A stretch of DNA of 64,000 bases from Diphasiastrum complanatum (taxonomy: Eukaryota > Streptophyta > Lycopodiopsida > Lycopodiales > Lycopodiaceae). The notes beneath the pieces are model-generated. The model made no database searches and was not told the DNA's origin. It saw only the letters and a list, made by a program, of their open reading frames with translations. The translations under genes and the position numbers were made by a program. Positions 9,295 through 19,500 of this stretch are shown in pieces (the first letter of the stretch is position 1; the number at the start of each line of letters is the position of its first letter). The DNA lies in the NCBI GenBank assembly GCA_029204225.1, contig CM055102.1, forward strand, positions 8,815,456 to 8,879,455, read 5' to 3'.

Positions 9295-10816
9295 ATGGCC
9301 ACCTCATACTCTAATACCTTTGATTCTGCGTTGCACGCCTTTCTCATTGAATCCGGTGTTGGTAAGTACATAGGTCACTATAAGACGTATTTCAATATGA
9401 CTTTTGATATTGAGAGGTTTGGATCAGAATATAAATCCTATTTTCCAGCATTGTATAAAGAGTATTATGATAGTCTGAATCAGTCTATGTTAATAATGGA
9501 TAATCTACGATTCATCCATTTCCATGACCTAGTACTTGCCCAACCATCTTCAAAGCAAAGCCACAATCGACGATTCACGAAAATCGTGAGTGATTTTAAA
9601 CGTGTGGTCCATTGTGACCAGCACAATCGATCATGTCGATTTTTGTAGGAAGGCATGGGCTTTGTGTTTTATCTTTCTGCTCTTGTTCCTGAGGAGACAA
9701 GAACTTCGAGGCTTAGCATTGAGGGTGCCTCATCATCAACTGATTCTGTGATATCAGAGTCAGCTATTGTTGATGACGCCTTGGGTGCTGACGAGGAGGC
9801 AAGATTGGCATCAATGTACGACCCAACCGAGTCTCGTGCATTGTCCATTTCTTCCTTATCTAACGTGAATCCATATGACAAAACCAAGACTCTCCTCGAT
9901 TTGCCAGTGTATTACATGAATAGTGTCGCATACCTCTCACTGAATGATGTTGGAGATGTTCGTGATCTGAGGGAGGACAAAATATTATCAATTTTGTCTA
10001 ATTTCATCAAAGAATTTGGGGACTTCATAGATCTCGATGGTGATGATGATCTACATGCTTCTATTGATTACAAAGATGGAGATGAATGGATGGATGAGAC
10101 TGAAGCACTACAGTCAATCATGTCTACCAGGCAAATTTGCCTTGTGAGGAGGAATTTTTTAAAATACGGAACAAATATGTGTCACAGTCTTCGGAAACTA
10201 GTCCATCCAGTGCTTCGACGACCATTGTTGCTGGTCATAATCTACATATTGCTGCACTTATTGAAGCTGATGAGCGTGATCTGGTAGGTAAATATGGTTT
10301 TATCTTAATGAGATTTTTATTCAAATCTAGTTATTTTGTTTTTCAAGACATGTGACCTTTGCTCATATTTTACAGGCTACTGTGGAGGTGGATGCCTTTG
10401 CAACAAGGCAGAGATATTTGAGGGAAGGCCAGGGGTCACAATCTCTATCCAATTATTTGAAGTGCTTTGTAAATAAAGAGATTTGCATTCATCATAGCAA
10501 ATTTTCTTCAGATGCTGCGACAATAACAATGGCAATTAAAGCGTTATCCTTTTTCTCGAACGGGCATAAATACCCTCCGAATACATATAAAATTATTTTT
10601 GCAAAGAGAGACATTGTCATAAAAGTATTTGGCTATGTAGCTGAGGAAGTTCTGAAAAGGTCTTCCTCCTTAGCTGTTTTCTCTGGATACATTGACTTGA
10701 GCAGAAGAAGATCGATTGATTTTCTTGATCCATATGATAGAAAAAATTTTCTTCATGACCACACAACAAAGCTGATCATTAAAGACAAAGAGAAACAAGG
10801 ATTTTGCTACAAATGA
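9295..10816 (+). pseudogene. Gene B: orphan protein of the A/B/C element
   Basis: I do not recognise this protein. Proposed exons: 9,295-9,585 (ATG start), 9,649-10,283 and 10,376-10,816. Introns begin GTGAGT and GTAGGT and end TTTTGTAG and TTTTACAG, and the frame is kept across both. The first intron would be only 63 bp. Exon 1 reads ATSYSNTFDSALHAFLIESG with ALYKEYYDSL later. Exon 2 has an acidic centre (DLDGDDDLHAS, DGDEWMDETEAL) and a frameshift near 10,130. Exon 3 has NYLKCFVNKEICIHHSKF and IIFAKRDIVIKVFGYVAEEV. Total about 455 residues, no signal peptide or membrane segment. It diverges from gene A and converges on gene C. The TATA-like element at 9,020 supports this strand. Confidence 0.5.
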
Positions 10817-10865
10817 TGCGATATAATACATATACTTTTTTCGTCTGATATCATGAAAATTACTA

Positions 10866-13178
10866 TGGGTTGAGTCTTGCATCAATATATTTTTTGTCTA
10901 TAAATTTGCACGCCTTTCTGAATTTCTGATAATTTGTTGATCTAGTTTTATATCGGATTTGAATACGCCTGTAGAACCATTGAAATAGCTGGATGATGTA
11001 ACTATTTTTTTGAGATGTTCCACCGTGTTGTGTATTTCGATGATATGCTACTCTGGCTTGCCAATGCGATTTCTCCATTCCTTGTGATGACCAAATACTT
11101 AGACTGCCGTAAGCTTTTACAAAAAATGATGCATGATGTCGTAAAATGTGCTGCAATATCAGAGATACAAATATTGTCATATTAATCATTTTAAATTTAT
11201 CATATGTGCAATGAGATTATAAATCAAAGAGTTAGTTACATTGAAAAGAGATTTACCATATAATGCATAATATGATCTTCACCCTAGGCATCTTTAACTG
11301 CATTCACAAACTCAATTGTTCATTTCTCAATTAGTAGGACATCAGTATCAGACAGTTTATCTTTTTTGAGCAATTTGACCATGTTATCAAGCTTTGTCCA
11401 GACTTCAACTTTTTTAATCCTCGTTGTTCCTCTTTCTTCAAAATCCTTTGTGGCATTGAGTACATCTATCCAGATTGAGTATTGGATTTTAGTTGGTTTT
11501 CCGGAATGATTTGATAAGAAACGACGAGTTTGGATCCTCCTATACTTGGTTTGCATGGGATGTTTCCCGTTTTTCCTGAAAGTTTCTCGTCCTTTTGTAT
11601 TTTAACGTGTCCTTTATGAAGTCCCGCTTTTGATAAAACTTCTTCCAATCGAGCTATTGCCTTTTTGGCTAATGACTCTGGCTTAGTATTCCAAGCAAAC
11701 CAAATATGAAGGTATATCAATTTTTCGATAATTCTAACCTCTCCATGTAGTGTACAAATGTGAACATTTATAAGCGGAATCGGTAATACCAGTTTCCAAG
11801 TCAGATCTTCTATATCCCTTGAAACTCTCGTGCTCTTCGACATGTCATGTGTAGTTTTCATGCAACAGAGACATGGATGTTTTGAATTTGTTCCATGTGA
11901 GATGTTGAACATGCACTTCAATGACTTCAGGTCTCCAGCCAAATGCCATTCCACCTTAAAATCACCTATTCTAGGAACATTGAGTGGTGTGTCGCTCATA
12001 TGATTCTTAATTATCTTTGGATATTCTGTTTTACTAAAAATCCAAAATAGAATGTCATGATCCTCTTTTAAAACCTGTTTGAAACACAAAATCATGAACT
12101 ATTTTAGGAGAATTGAACTCAGACCTATAATAACAAAACAATATTAGCTTAAAACACAAAACCATTAATTCTCGAAATGAATTAGTTGCTAGTACTCAAT
12201 AGAATAGATTTAAGCCTGGAAAGCTGTCAGCCACCAAATATTATTTTCGGACTGCACACTGAAATCAAGACTCTCCGAGTTTATCGTATTGCTTAATGCT
12301 CCATTCATAAGTGTAACACTAACCCTTTCCAGCTTTTGTCCCTTTATTACTTCTGATTCATCTAACTTGAGAACTAATATCAATGTTTCAACACTTTCAT
12401 TTGTGATTCCATAAAACTTTACAATAAATCTCAGTAAATGATTCAGATCTACGAACATATTGTTGATAATATCATATGACAAACTGCCATGTTTTGAGTT
12501 ATAAATTTTATTTATATGGTAAGGAATACCAATGATGTTTTGCAAACCCCTGTTTAACACATCCCTCTCTAATTTGATTTGAAAGGGCCGGGGAATAGGA
12601 AATTTTTTTATATGTACTTGTCCAAATGCCTCTTTGATAATTTTAAACATTGTGTCATATGCATCCCTGCTAAAATAATCACATGCTCCTTGTATCAATT
12701 TTCAGTCAATGATCTTGCCGACTTTGCCAATAAGGGCCTCTGCAATCTTGGACTTGATTCGAGATTATCGTTGATTTCCAAGTAGACTCATCGTTGACTT
12801 GGTTGTAAGTACTGCACTCAAAGACTTTCCAATCACGTCCTTGTCTTTTAGATTTTCATTGGTGACTAAAGCTGATCTGCAAAATAAAAATAAGATTTAG
12901 AAAAAAAAACAATTCACAACCATTGAGTGCTAGATGAAACAAAACACATGAATAGTTTAAAACATAATCTTACTTGAAAGCATATATTCTTTTTTTTCGT
13001 TGACCCCCACTTGTTGAAAGCTCGTCAATACTTTTTAAAATAACTCTTTTTCGCTTATTGTTCAGTATTTTCTTTCGTAATGTGTTTACTTCTACATTTA
13101 TTTGACAATATGAGGTACGCAAGTTAGATTCACGTTGGTGCTTATTGTGATCCAAAGTATTAAAAGTTTCTTGCGATG
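10866..13178 (-). pseudogene. Gene C: putative transposase-like protein, decayed
   Basis: Minus strand, in order: 13,178-12,974, basic (RKKILNNKRKRVILKSIDEL), ending in donor GTAAGATT; 12,876-12,213 after acceptor TTTGCAG, with in-frame TAA and TGA, then SVTLMNGALS and FSVQSENNIWWLTAF; a segment from about 12,075 with DHDILFWIFSKTEYPK, KVEWHLAGDLKSLKCMF and KHPCLCCMKTTHD; a frameshifted piece (11,556-11,320); and 11,189-10,866 with ILQHILRHH, YGSLSIWSSQGMEKSHWQAR and TQHGG. The run FSVQSE.NIW / GDLK.L...C.C / YGS....QG.EKSH.AR matches, from memory, a multi-copy family of unnamed proteins in several eukaryotes. The Asp in GDLK and Glu in QGMEKSH are candidate catalytic residues (inference). 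The donor after FQA is GC rather than GT. Confidence 0.5.
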
Positions 13179-13498
13179 ATTTTCAGATCGATAAGACTGT
13201 TTTCCTTTGATGTGAACGCTTTGAGTAGATGGAAAGAAAACTTTGATGTGGAATACAATGTGCATTTACATGAGAAGTTATATTAGTTAATGGTAGAAAA
13301 TAGAATCTTGAAGTATGGACCCCACGCGTTGCGGCTACCCAACTTCCAGTTAGCTACATATGTTATTAGTGAGATCAAGTCTTCAGAGTTGTGCGGGCAG
13401 ACCAAAAACTCGGTCGGAGTTTTAAAATCCGACGATTTTCTCTCTCTTACGTAAAATTTCTTAGACAGCCCTTTTGGGCCTTGGAATTCCTCTAATGA

Positions 13499-14259
13499 GA
13501 TTGTAAGAGTATAGAAACTCCTATGAAGCAAAATGTAAAAGACCCTAACAAAGGTGATGAAAGATCCTTCGTGGACATCACACTTTTTAGGAGTCCTATA
13601 GGCTCCTTAATTTGGCTCACAATAACTAGACCTGACATAAGCTTTAGTGTTTATAAGTTGAGCCAGACTATGCAAAATCCTACTATTTATCATTGGAAAA
13701 TGGCCAAGAGAGTGCTTAGATATATATCTTCAACTTTTGATTATGGTTTATTGTATAAAAGTGAAGATCTTTCTATTGTTGGTTATTCTGACTCGGATTT
13801 TGTAAGTGATAGAGCAGATTGAAAATCTACAAGTGCTTATGTCATATATCTTGGAGGAAACTTGATATCTTGGCTTTCCAAAAAGCAAGATACTGTATCA
13901 CTCTCATCTTGTGAAACTGAGTATAAGGCACTCACTACAACAACAAAGGAAGTGCTTTGGATCAAGAAGTTGCTAGTGAAGCTAAAGATAATCATGGAAG
14001 AGGATCTACCTATGATCATGTGTGACAACATTTCAGCCCAAGCCCTTGCCAACAACCCGATATTCCATGCAAGGAGCAAACATATCGAAGTTGCACATCA
14101 CTTCGTGAGAGAGAAGCTCATTGGAGGGAAAATTTACTTGGAGCACACACATCATCTTGTATTGCTGATATGCTCACCAAACCTTTGAGCAAAAGTTCCT
14201 TCATCAAGCATAGAGCCAATCTTGGAATAATACCAAGATCCATGTTCAAGTCAATATAG
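13499..14259 (+). pseudogene. copia pol, RNase H part (second part of the split gene)
   Basis: Starts in DCKSIETPMKQN, continues through SPIGSLIWLTITRPDISF, AKRVLRYISSTFDYGL and VGYSDSDFVSDRAD. An in-frame TGA at 13,820-13,822 stands where Trp is normal (DWKSTS). Then ISWLSKKQDTVSLSSCETEY (catalytic Glu region), the VLWIKKLL block and RSKHIEVAHHFVRE. A frameshift near 14,140 moves the last part (IADMLTKPLSKSSFIKH) to another frame. This is the same gene as 1-1548. Confidence 0.85.
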
Positions 14260-14273
14260 ATTGTTTTTAGGAG

Positions 14274-15063
14274 TGTTGAAATGGAAAAATAATCCATCTT
14301 GACTTTAGGCTTGCTATAAATACTGTACCATGCAAGTATGTTGTTCATAAATGCAAATGCCAAGTTTGGTCTAAATAGAACTCGAGCTACATGGATATGT
14401 CATATCTAGTTTAATGATTACAACTTGCATATAGATTGTAGACTTAGAATTAGCAAAAATATGCTAGTAGAAACTCGTGGCAATTCACATGCATTAATTG
14501 TAAGTGATCCATAGTGACATGCAAGGCATGCACAAAGTGAAATGGACACATGCATGATGATTTGTACATTTCTAGTTAGAGCTAAGACACTTGGAAAAAG
14601 TTGGTAGAGATTCATGCATGAGATGTGATAAATGTCACATAGACTCTAGTTTTCACTTTAGATGTCATTAAATGATGGATGGATGTGGTTCTACCTCGAG
14701 CTACCTCAAACTCCATAAATATGTGTAGCTCTCCTCATAATCAATGATGAAGAACCAAAGCTTTGTAGCTATCTCTTGCAATTTTGGATCCACACAAATT
14801 TTGCTTGTTATCTCTCTATCTTTCTCTCTCTAACTCGTGTTGAGGCTAATGCCAATACACTAATTTCTTGTACTTTTGCTCATTAATGATTCATTTCTAT
14901 CATTCTCTGTTGCTTAGCATGCTAGATTGTGGTTAATCCATAACTTCTGTACTAGATCTTGCCAATCAATCTAGAATCAGGTTATTGTGCTAATCATAAA
15001 GCTTAATTAGATCTATCATACTTGTGGATCTTCCCCACACATGTGAATTTAAGAAATTTTGTC
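14274..15063 (+). repeat. Probable 3' LTR of the split copia element
   Basis: Begins TGTTGAAATGG just after the purine-rich TTTTTAGGAG. It holds a TATA-like CATAAATATG near 14,715 and CT-rich leader-like sequence around 14,810-14,835. The right end is not certain; TTGTCA at about 15,063 is the best guess. No second LTR is in the window for comparison. Confidence 0.5.
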
Positions 15064-16554
15064 AGTATTTGCTTCATCATTGCTTGCTTTCTTGCTCAAC
15101 TTTCATGCTACAGAATGCTATTTTGAGGCCAAGCTACGATTCTTGAGATATTTAGAACTATACCTACTTCATCTTTCACTTGAGGAATTTTAAGCCTTAG
15201 CATTGCTAAAAGGCCAATATTACACCAATGTCTAATACTGGTGTGATGTAACCGGGATAGGTTGTCATGATAATTGACTATGTCTCTTGCTCTTCAGGGA
15301 ACTGGAAACTGTGCATGGTCAGCATTTTTTGCTTATCTCTCCTCTCCTTTTTCTTCAAATTTCCCCCTCGAAATGGTGCATGGCATGATCACATTTTCAA
15401 TGCAAAGTATCATTGATTAATAATTGGACTTGTGTATAGTGAAAAATTGATTGCACTCTTGGAAGACACGGAGCAATCTGGCAGCATCAGTATAAGCTTC
15501 ATACAAATTGCAATGTCTGCTGATTTCAGTACTACACTTGATGTTTAAGACCAAGCAGCAGTCAAATTTTTCCAATATGGTCCTGTACTAACTTTCTATG
15601 GGTATACACTGCTACTTTTGCTACTATACCAAGAAAACAAAAGCCAGATCGTAACGTTAAACTACTGTAAGCAGTTTAGAAAGCCTAAGGACTTCAATGC
15701 ATGACCCCACATCAAAAAACAAGAACTGGATGAAATTTCCAGTCTAGCACATTCAGATGAAACGTTAAAAATCACTCATGACTTATGTTAAAGCAAGTTG
15801 CATGATTCAACATTACTATAAGCCCTGCAAAAAGAATCAAGCTAAACTTGGATACAACGATAAGAAATTAAAGTCGTGTGGAAAATAAGAATCAACTTAG
15901 CACATATCTTCACTTGGATAAAGAGGATGAAGATTCGTCTTTCTCCAGTATACCATAGCTGGAAAAACAAAAGCATAACTAATATTTGGGACTTCATGAA
16001 TCTATACAACTAGCCAAACAAAGATGATAAATGATCTTGCTTATCCACAGCAACAAAGTCCCCTCACATGAATCAGTGATTCACCAGTGCCATGAAGCTC
16101 AGGAAATATTCATGAGTTTGCTGTAATAAACAAATTTAAGTAATAAGGTTCATATTAAAAAATTACACTAGTGCAGTAATGTTAAGCAAAGGAGTAAATT
16201 GGAAGATTAGATGAGTGACAGAGGACCACAATATCAGATCCTTGGCGATTATTGAAGCAGCTATCAGAGGTTCTGACTTAATTGTCGACCACTAGATCAG
16301 GATGAAAGACCAGCAAATTTGAAGAGCATCAGATCTGGATTTAGCCTGCAGTCCTTGCTTATCACCTTAGCCCTATGTCATCGAAGAGACTTGAACCGTA
16401 AAAAGCCCAAGTGCTTTTAAGCATTCCATCTTATCAAGTTTCTGAATTATGCTAGATACAATTGCAGAGCCGTCAATAAGTCCAAAATGCTTTAATCACT
16501 TGATAATAAACAGATGTGACAATACAACTTGAAATTCATCATCAATAGACAATG
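15064..16554. other. Non-coding, includes the 3' flank of the kinase gene
   Basis: No conserved coding signal in either strand. The part next to 16,555 should include the 3' UTR of the minus-strand kinase; no clear poly(A) site was chosen. The rest looks like unique AT-rich intergenic sequence. Confidence 0.5.
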
Positions 16555-19500
16555 TCAAGAACCTGGTCTATTTACACTACCATGCCGATTGGACCTATTT
16601 GCTGACCCACCAGCTACCTGAGATCTCTGTTGAGGTCTAGCAACATCTTTCATTTCTACAAGAGGTTCTAAAGCTGTGACAACTTCGTGCATTTGAAGAC
16701 GGCTTTTAGGATCCCTGCTAGTACACTGATATGCAATCAAAGCGGCTTTCTGAAGCCCTTTATTTGAATATTGGCCTTCCAACCGAGGATCAACAAGCCT
16801 AAAAAGTCTTCTTCTCTCAGATAGATATGGTCTTGCCCATTCTACAAGATTGTGCTCTCCATGAGGCCTAGTATTATCCATGGAGCGACGGCCAGTCAGC
16901 ATTTCAAGCAGAACCACTCCAAAACCATAGACATCATTTTTTGTGGTCAAATGTCCTAAGGAAAACACCACAAAAAGGACATCAGTGCACATGATAAATT
17001 CCAAAATACTGGCTATATTACCTAGATCCAAAAACTTTTATGATTAATATACTTAATAGTTGCCAAACATGGTGAAATCCACTTAAAGCAGCAAAAAATA
17101 TTTCTATCCTCAAAAAAAGCATGAAGGTTCTAAAGTAAGAGGTCTGATTTTTTAATGTCTGTTATACACTGTTTCGGATCACAAAGATCACTAGTCCCAG
17201 AGGAGGATTTTAAGTCCTCATTGAAACTCTTGGATGGCCTGTACTCTGTACAGATCAAGTCAATACTCACAAAAGCATTCATATATTTGAACAAGCAAAG
17301 TTGAGGCGTTCTATGGCATTACATGCAATACAGGTATTTACTGGGTGTGACAGATGTGACAGAGGACCATCCATTATTTATGCTCTGCAATCTAGTTTGA
17401 AAACTATGACAGTAAGGAAGGTATTCCTTTGTGTGACCCTAACCTTTGATATTCTTCAACGAACAATAGTCTGGCCTTACATGTTAGTGTAACTTTGCCA
17501 AATTTGCAAGTCGACTTCGGAAAAAACAAACCCCTTGGAAACAAGAATTGATAATTGAGATCGATATAAAGGAAACGGGAAGCAAAAGTAAACGACTGCA
17601 AGGTGATCACAATCATGCATTTGGAAGAGGCAGAAAGATACATATAGCAAGAAAGATAAATTACATTAAATTAGAGATGATAGGTGTCCCTAAATGTGTA
17701 TAGTTGGGTATTAGGCTTAGCCTATACGTAAGGTAGCCCTTTATTTTGAAATAGGTTATGGTTTCTATTTGACTAAGAATTTGAGTGCCCGGTGAGTGCT
17801 AGGGTTTGGAATTGTATATGTATACCATCACCCCTCACTTTAGTAGTATTGTATTGACAATGGATGGATCTTGCTTTCGTGCTCTAGCATTCATATACTC
17901 TACGATAGACAATGGCTTAGGGTGTCTAGCCATTTGTTAGACGTGGGTTGGGTGGATCTTGCCACAACCCGTATTCTTGTGTGTAATTTCATAGTTTGTG
18001 CGGATTCTATCCTGAAAATGTGCATGTTGGTTGATTTGCTGGTGCCTAAAGTGTTTTTGCTGTGGTGATTGCATAAGAATTTGCGGTGTTATGCCGATTG
18101 GGATTTTAGGCTATGTAGAATTAAGCCGGAATTTTAGTTTTGCTTCGTGCAAGCCAAGACCATAGCAGAGTTATAGTCTTTGGTCTTTGGTCCATGCATG
18201 TGAAAAAAATTTACTTTGATTTTTAAGCTACCAAAACTATATGTCTAGAAACATGGGATTACTGACAAGGGAATCTGAATATATGACTATTGATTATTAT
18301 TGTACAATTGATTTGACTTCTTGTTAACAAATGTTTATTTCAATCTAACTTTGGTTTTCTGGCATAATCCAATTTGAACAGAACTAATAGTTTTTTCTCA
18401 TTTACACATTGTAACTAGCTTTTTGTCATTCCGATTTCGTAACCTATTCAGTAGAAGAAAACACACAGCATTGAAAAACATTACCAGATAAAACAGAGCT
18501 GAACACATCCGAGCACGCATCACATTGATTCTAGAAAGATCATAGCAAGTGCCAAAAAACACACGAGACAGGGCGAGGGATAGAATAATTCCAGTGCGAG
18601 CGAAAACGGGCGACTGACGCTAGCATGGGAGTCCTTGCAAGCGTCTAGGAGTCCAGTGCAGGCCTAAACCACGCTACTGGCGGATGCTTGCACGATGCTC
18701 TAACCCTAAACCCTAAAAAACATGGAATTAGGGCAAGAAAATTGAAATTTGTGCTACGGACGTAGACGGGCAGAACGGAGGTCACAGGAGTCTGTGCGAG
18801 CATGTGGAAATGCATTCTAGGCTCAGACATCACCTGAATCGGTTGCCCAGAAGCCATTTTTTGAAAATGGCAAAAAAAACAAGCATTTGGATTGTGGTGT
18901 TCAAATCTCACAAGGTGTGCCGTAATGGTTGAAACTGATCCCGTAGGAATCACTGTGGGCATGAAGAAAGGTGGTCTAGAGCCAAACTACGCTTGATTTG
19001 GTTGCCTACAGCTCAATGTCAGCACTTGCAAAAAAACAAGCCTACACTTACCAAAAATCGAAAACTGATCGTTTCGATCTGCGCGAAGCTCAGATCCCCC
19101 TGGCACCGTGCACACCACCTCCGTATCGCCGAGTAGATGCCTATCGACTATCCACACGCCAAGATCCGACGCCTACAGCTCAAAACCAAAAAAATTACCT
19201 CCTCCACGGCTGGCGCGATTCTGGCCGTGAAGAGGTGTTGAAAATTTTTAATTTATTGATTTTTTTTTTGTGCGATTCTGGAATGCGATTCTGGGGGGAG
19301 AATCGCGTTTCTCAGAAACGCGATTTCCGAAACGCCCAGTCCCAGAATAGCGATTCTGTGCAACTATGGTCCAAATGAATCCAAAAATGACTCATAAAGG
19401 TTGTGACTTATAAGCAATACATTTCAGCAACAATATCTATAAGTAAGGTTATATTGTTGATATAAACTCAGTCCACGGAATACTTTGTACATCCACAGGA

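Larger units (their letters stand above)
1545..13495. mobile_element. Unrecognised ~12 kb DNA-transposon-like insertion carrying genes A, B and C (6.9 kb without the nested CACTA)
   Basis: It interrupts the copia pol gene between LKKF and DCKSIETPM. The ends share an imperfect inverted repeat of about 30 bp: the left end reads TTAG..GGAGTTTCGAG.ACCAAAAGGGC (1,545-1,574) and the right end, on the minus strand, TTAG.GGAATTCCAAGGCCCAAAAGGGC (13,495-13,468). CCAAAAGGGC is identical at both ends. Boundaries are good to about 10 bp. A target duplication is not clear: TATAG occurs at 1,536-1,540 and 13,510-13,514, but copia codons DCKS lie left of the second copy. Inside are gene A, gene B, gene C and a nested CACTA. 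All three genes have introns and stops or frameshifts, so this copy is non-functional. The classification as a DNA transposon is inference from the inverted ends and the transposase-like gene C. Confidence 0.7.
1..15063 (+). mobile_element. Ty1/copia LTR retrotransposon, 5'-truncated by the window edge and split by a ~12 kb insertion
   Basis: The pol reading frame is open from base 1 to 1548 (integrase, reverse transcriptase) and resumes around 13,499 with the segment joining reverse transcriptase to RNase H. The left part ends in LKKF and the right part begins DCKSIETPM, which are adjacent in copia polyproteins, so the DNA between is a later insertion. The RNase H part ends near 14,259, followed by a purine-rich stretch and TGTTGAAATGG at 14,274, the probable start of the 3' LTR. 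The LTR end is uncertain; TTGTCA near 15,063 is the best candidate. The element is dead: it has the insertion, an in-frame TGA and a frameshift. Confidence 0.85.

Noticed and set aside
18698-18716. Interstitial telomere repeat AACCCTAAACCCTAAA
   Set aside because: Just over two units. Too short to be an array.
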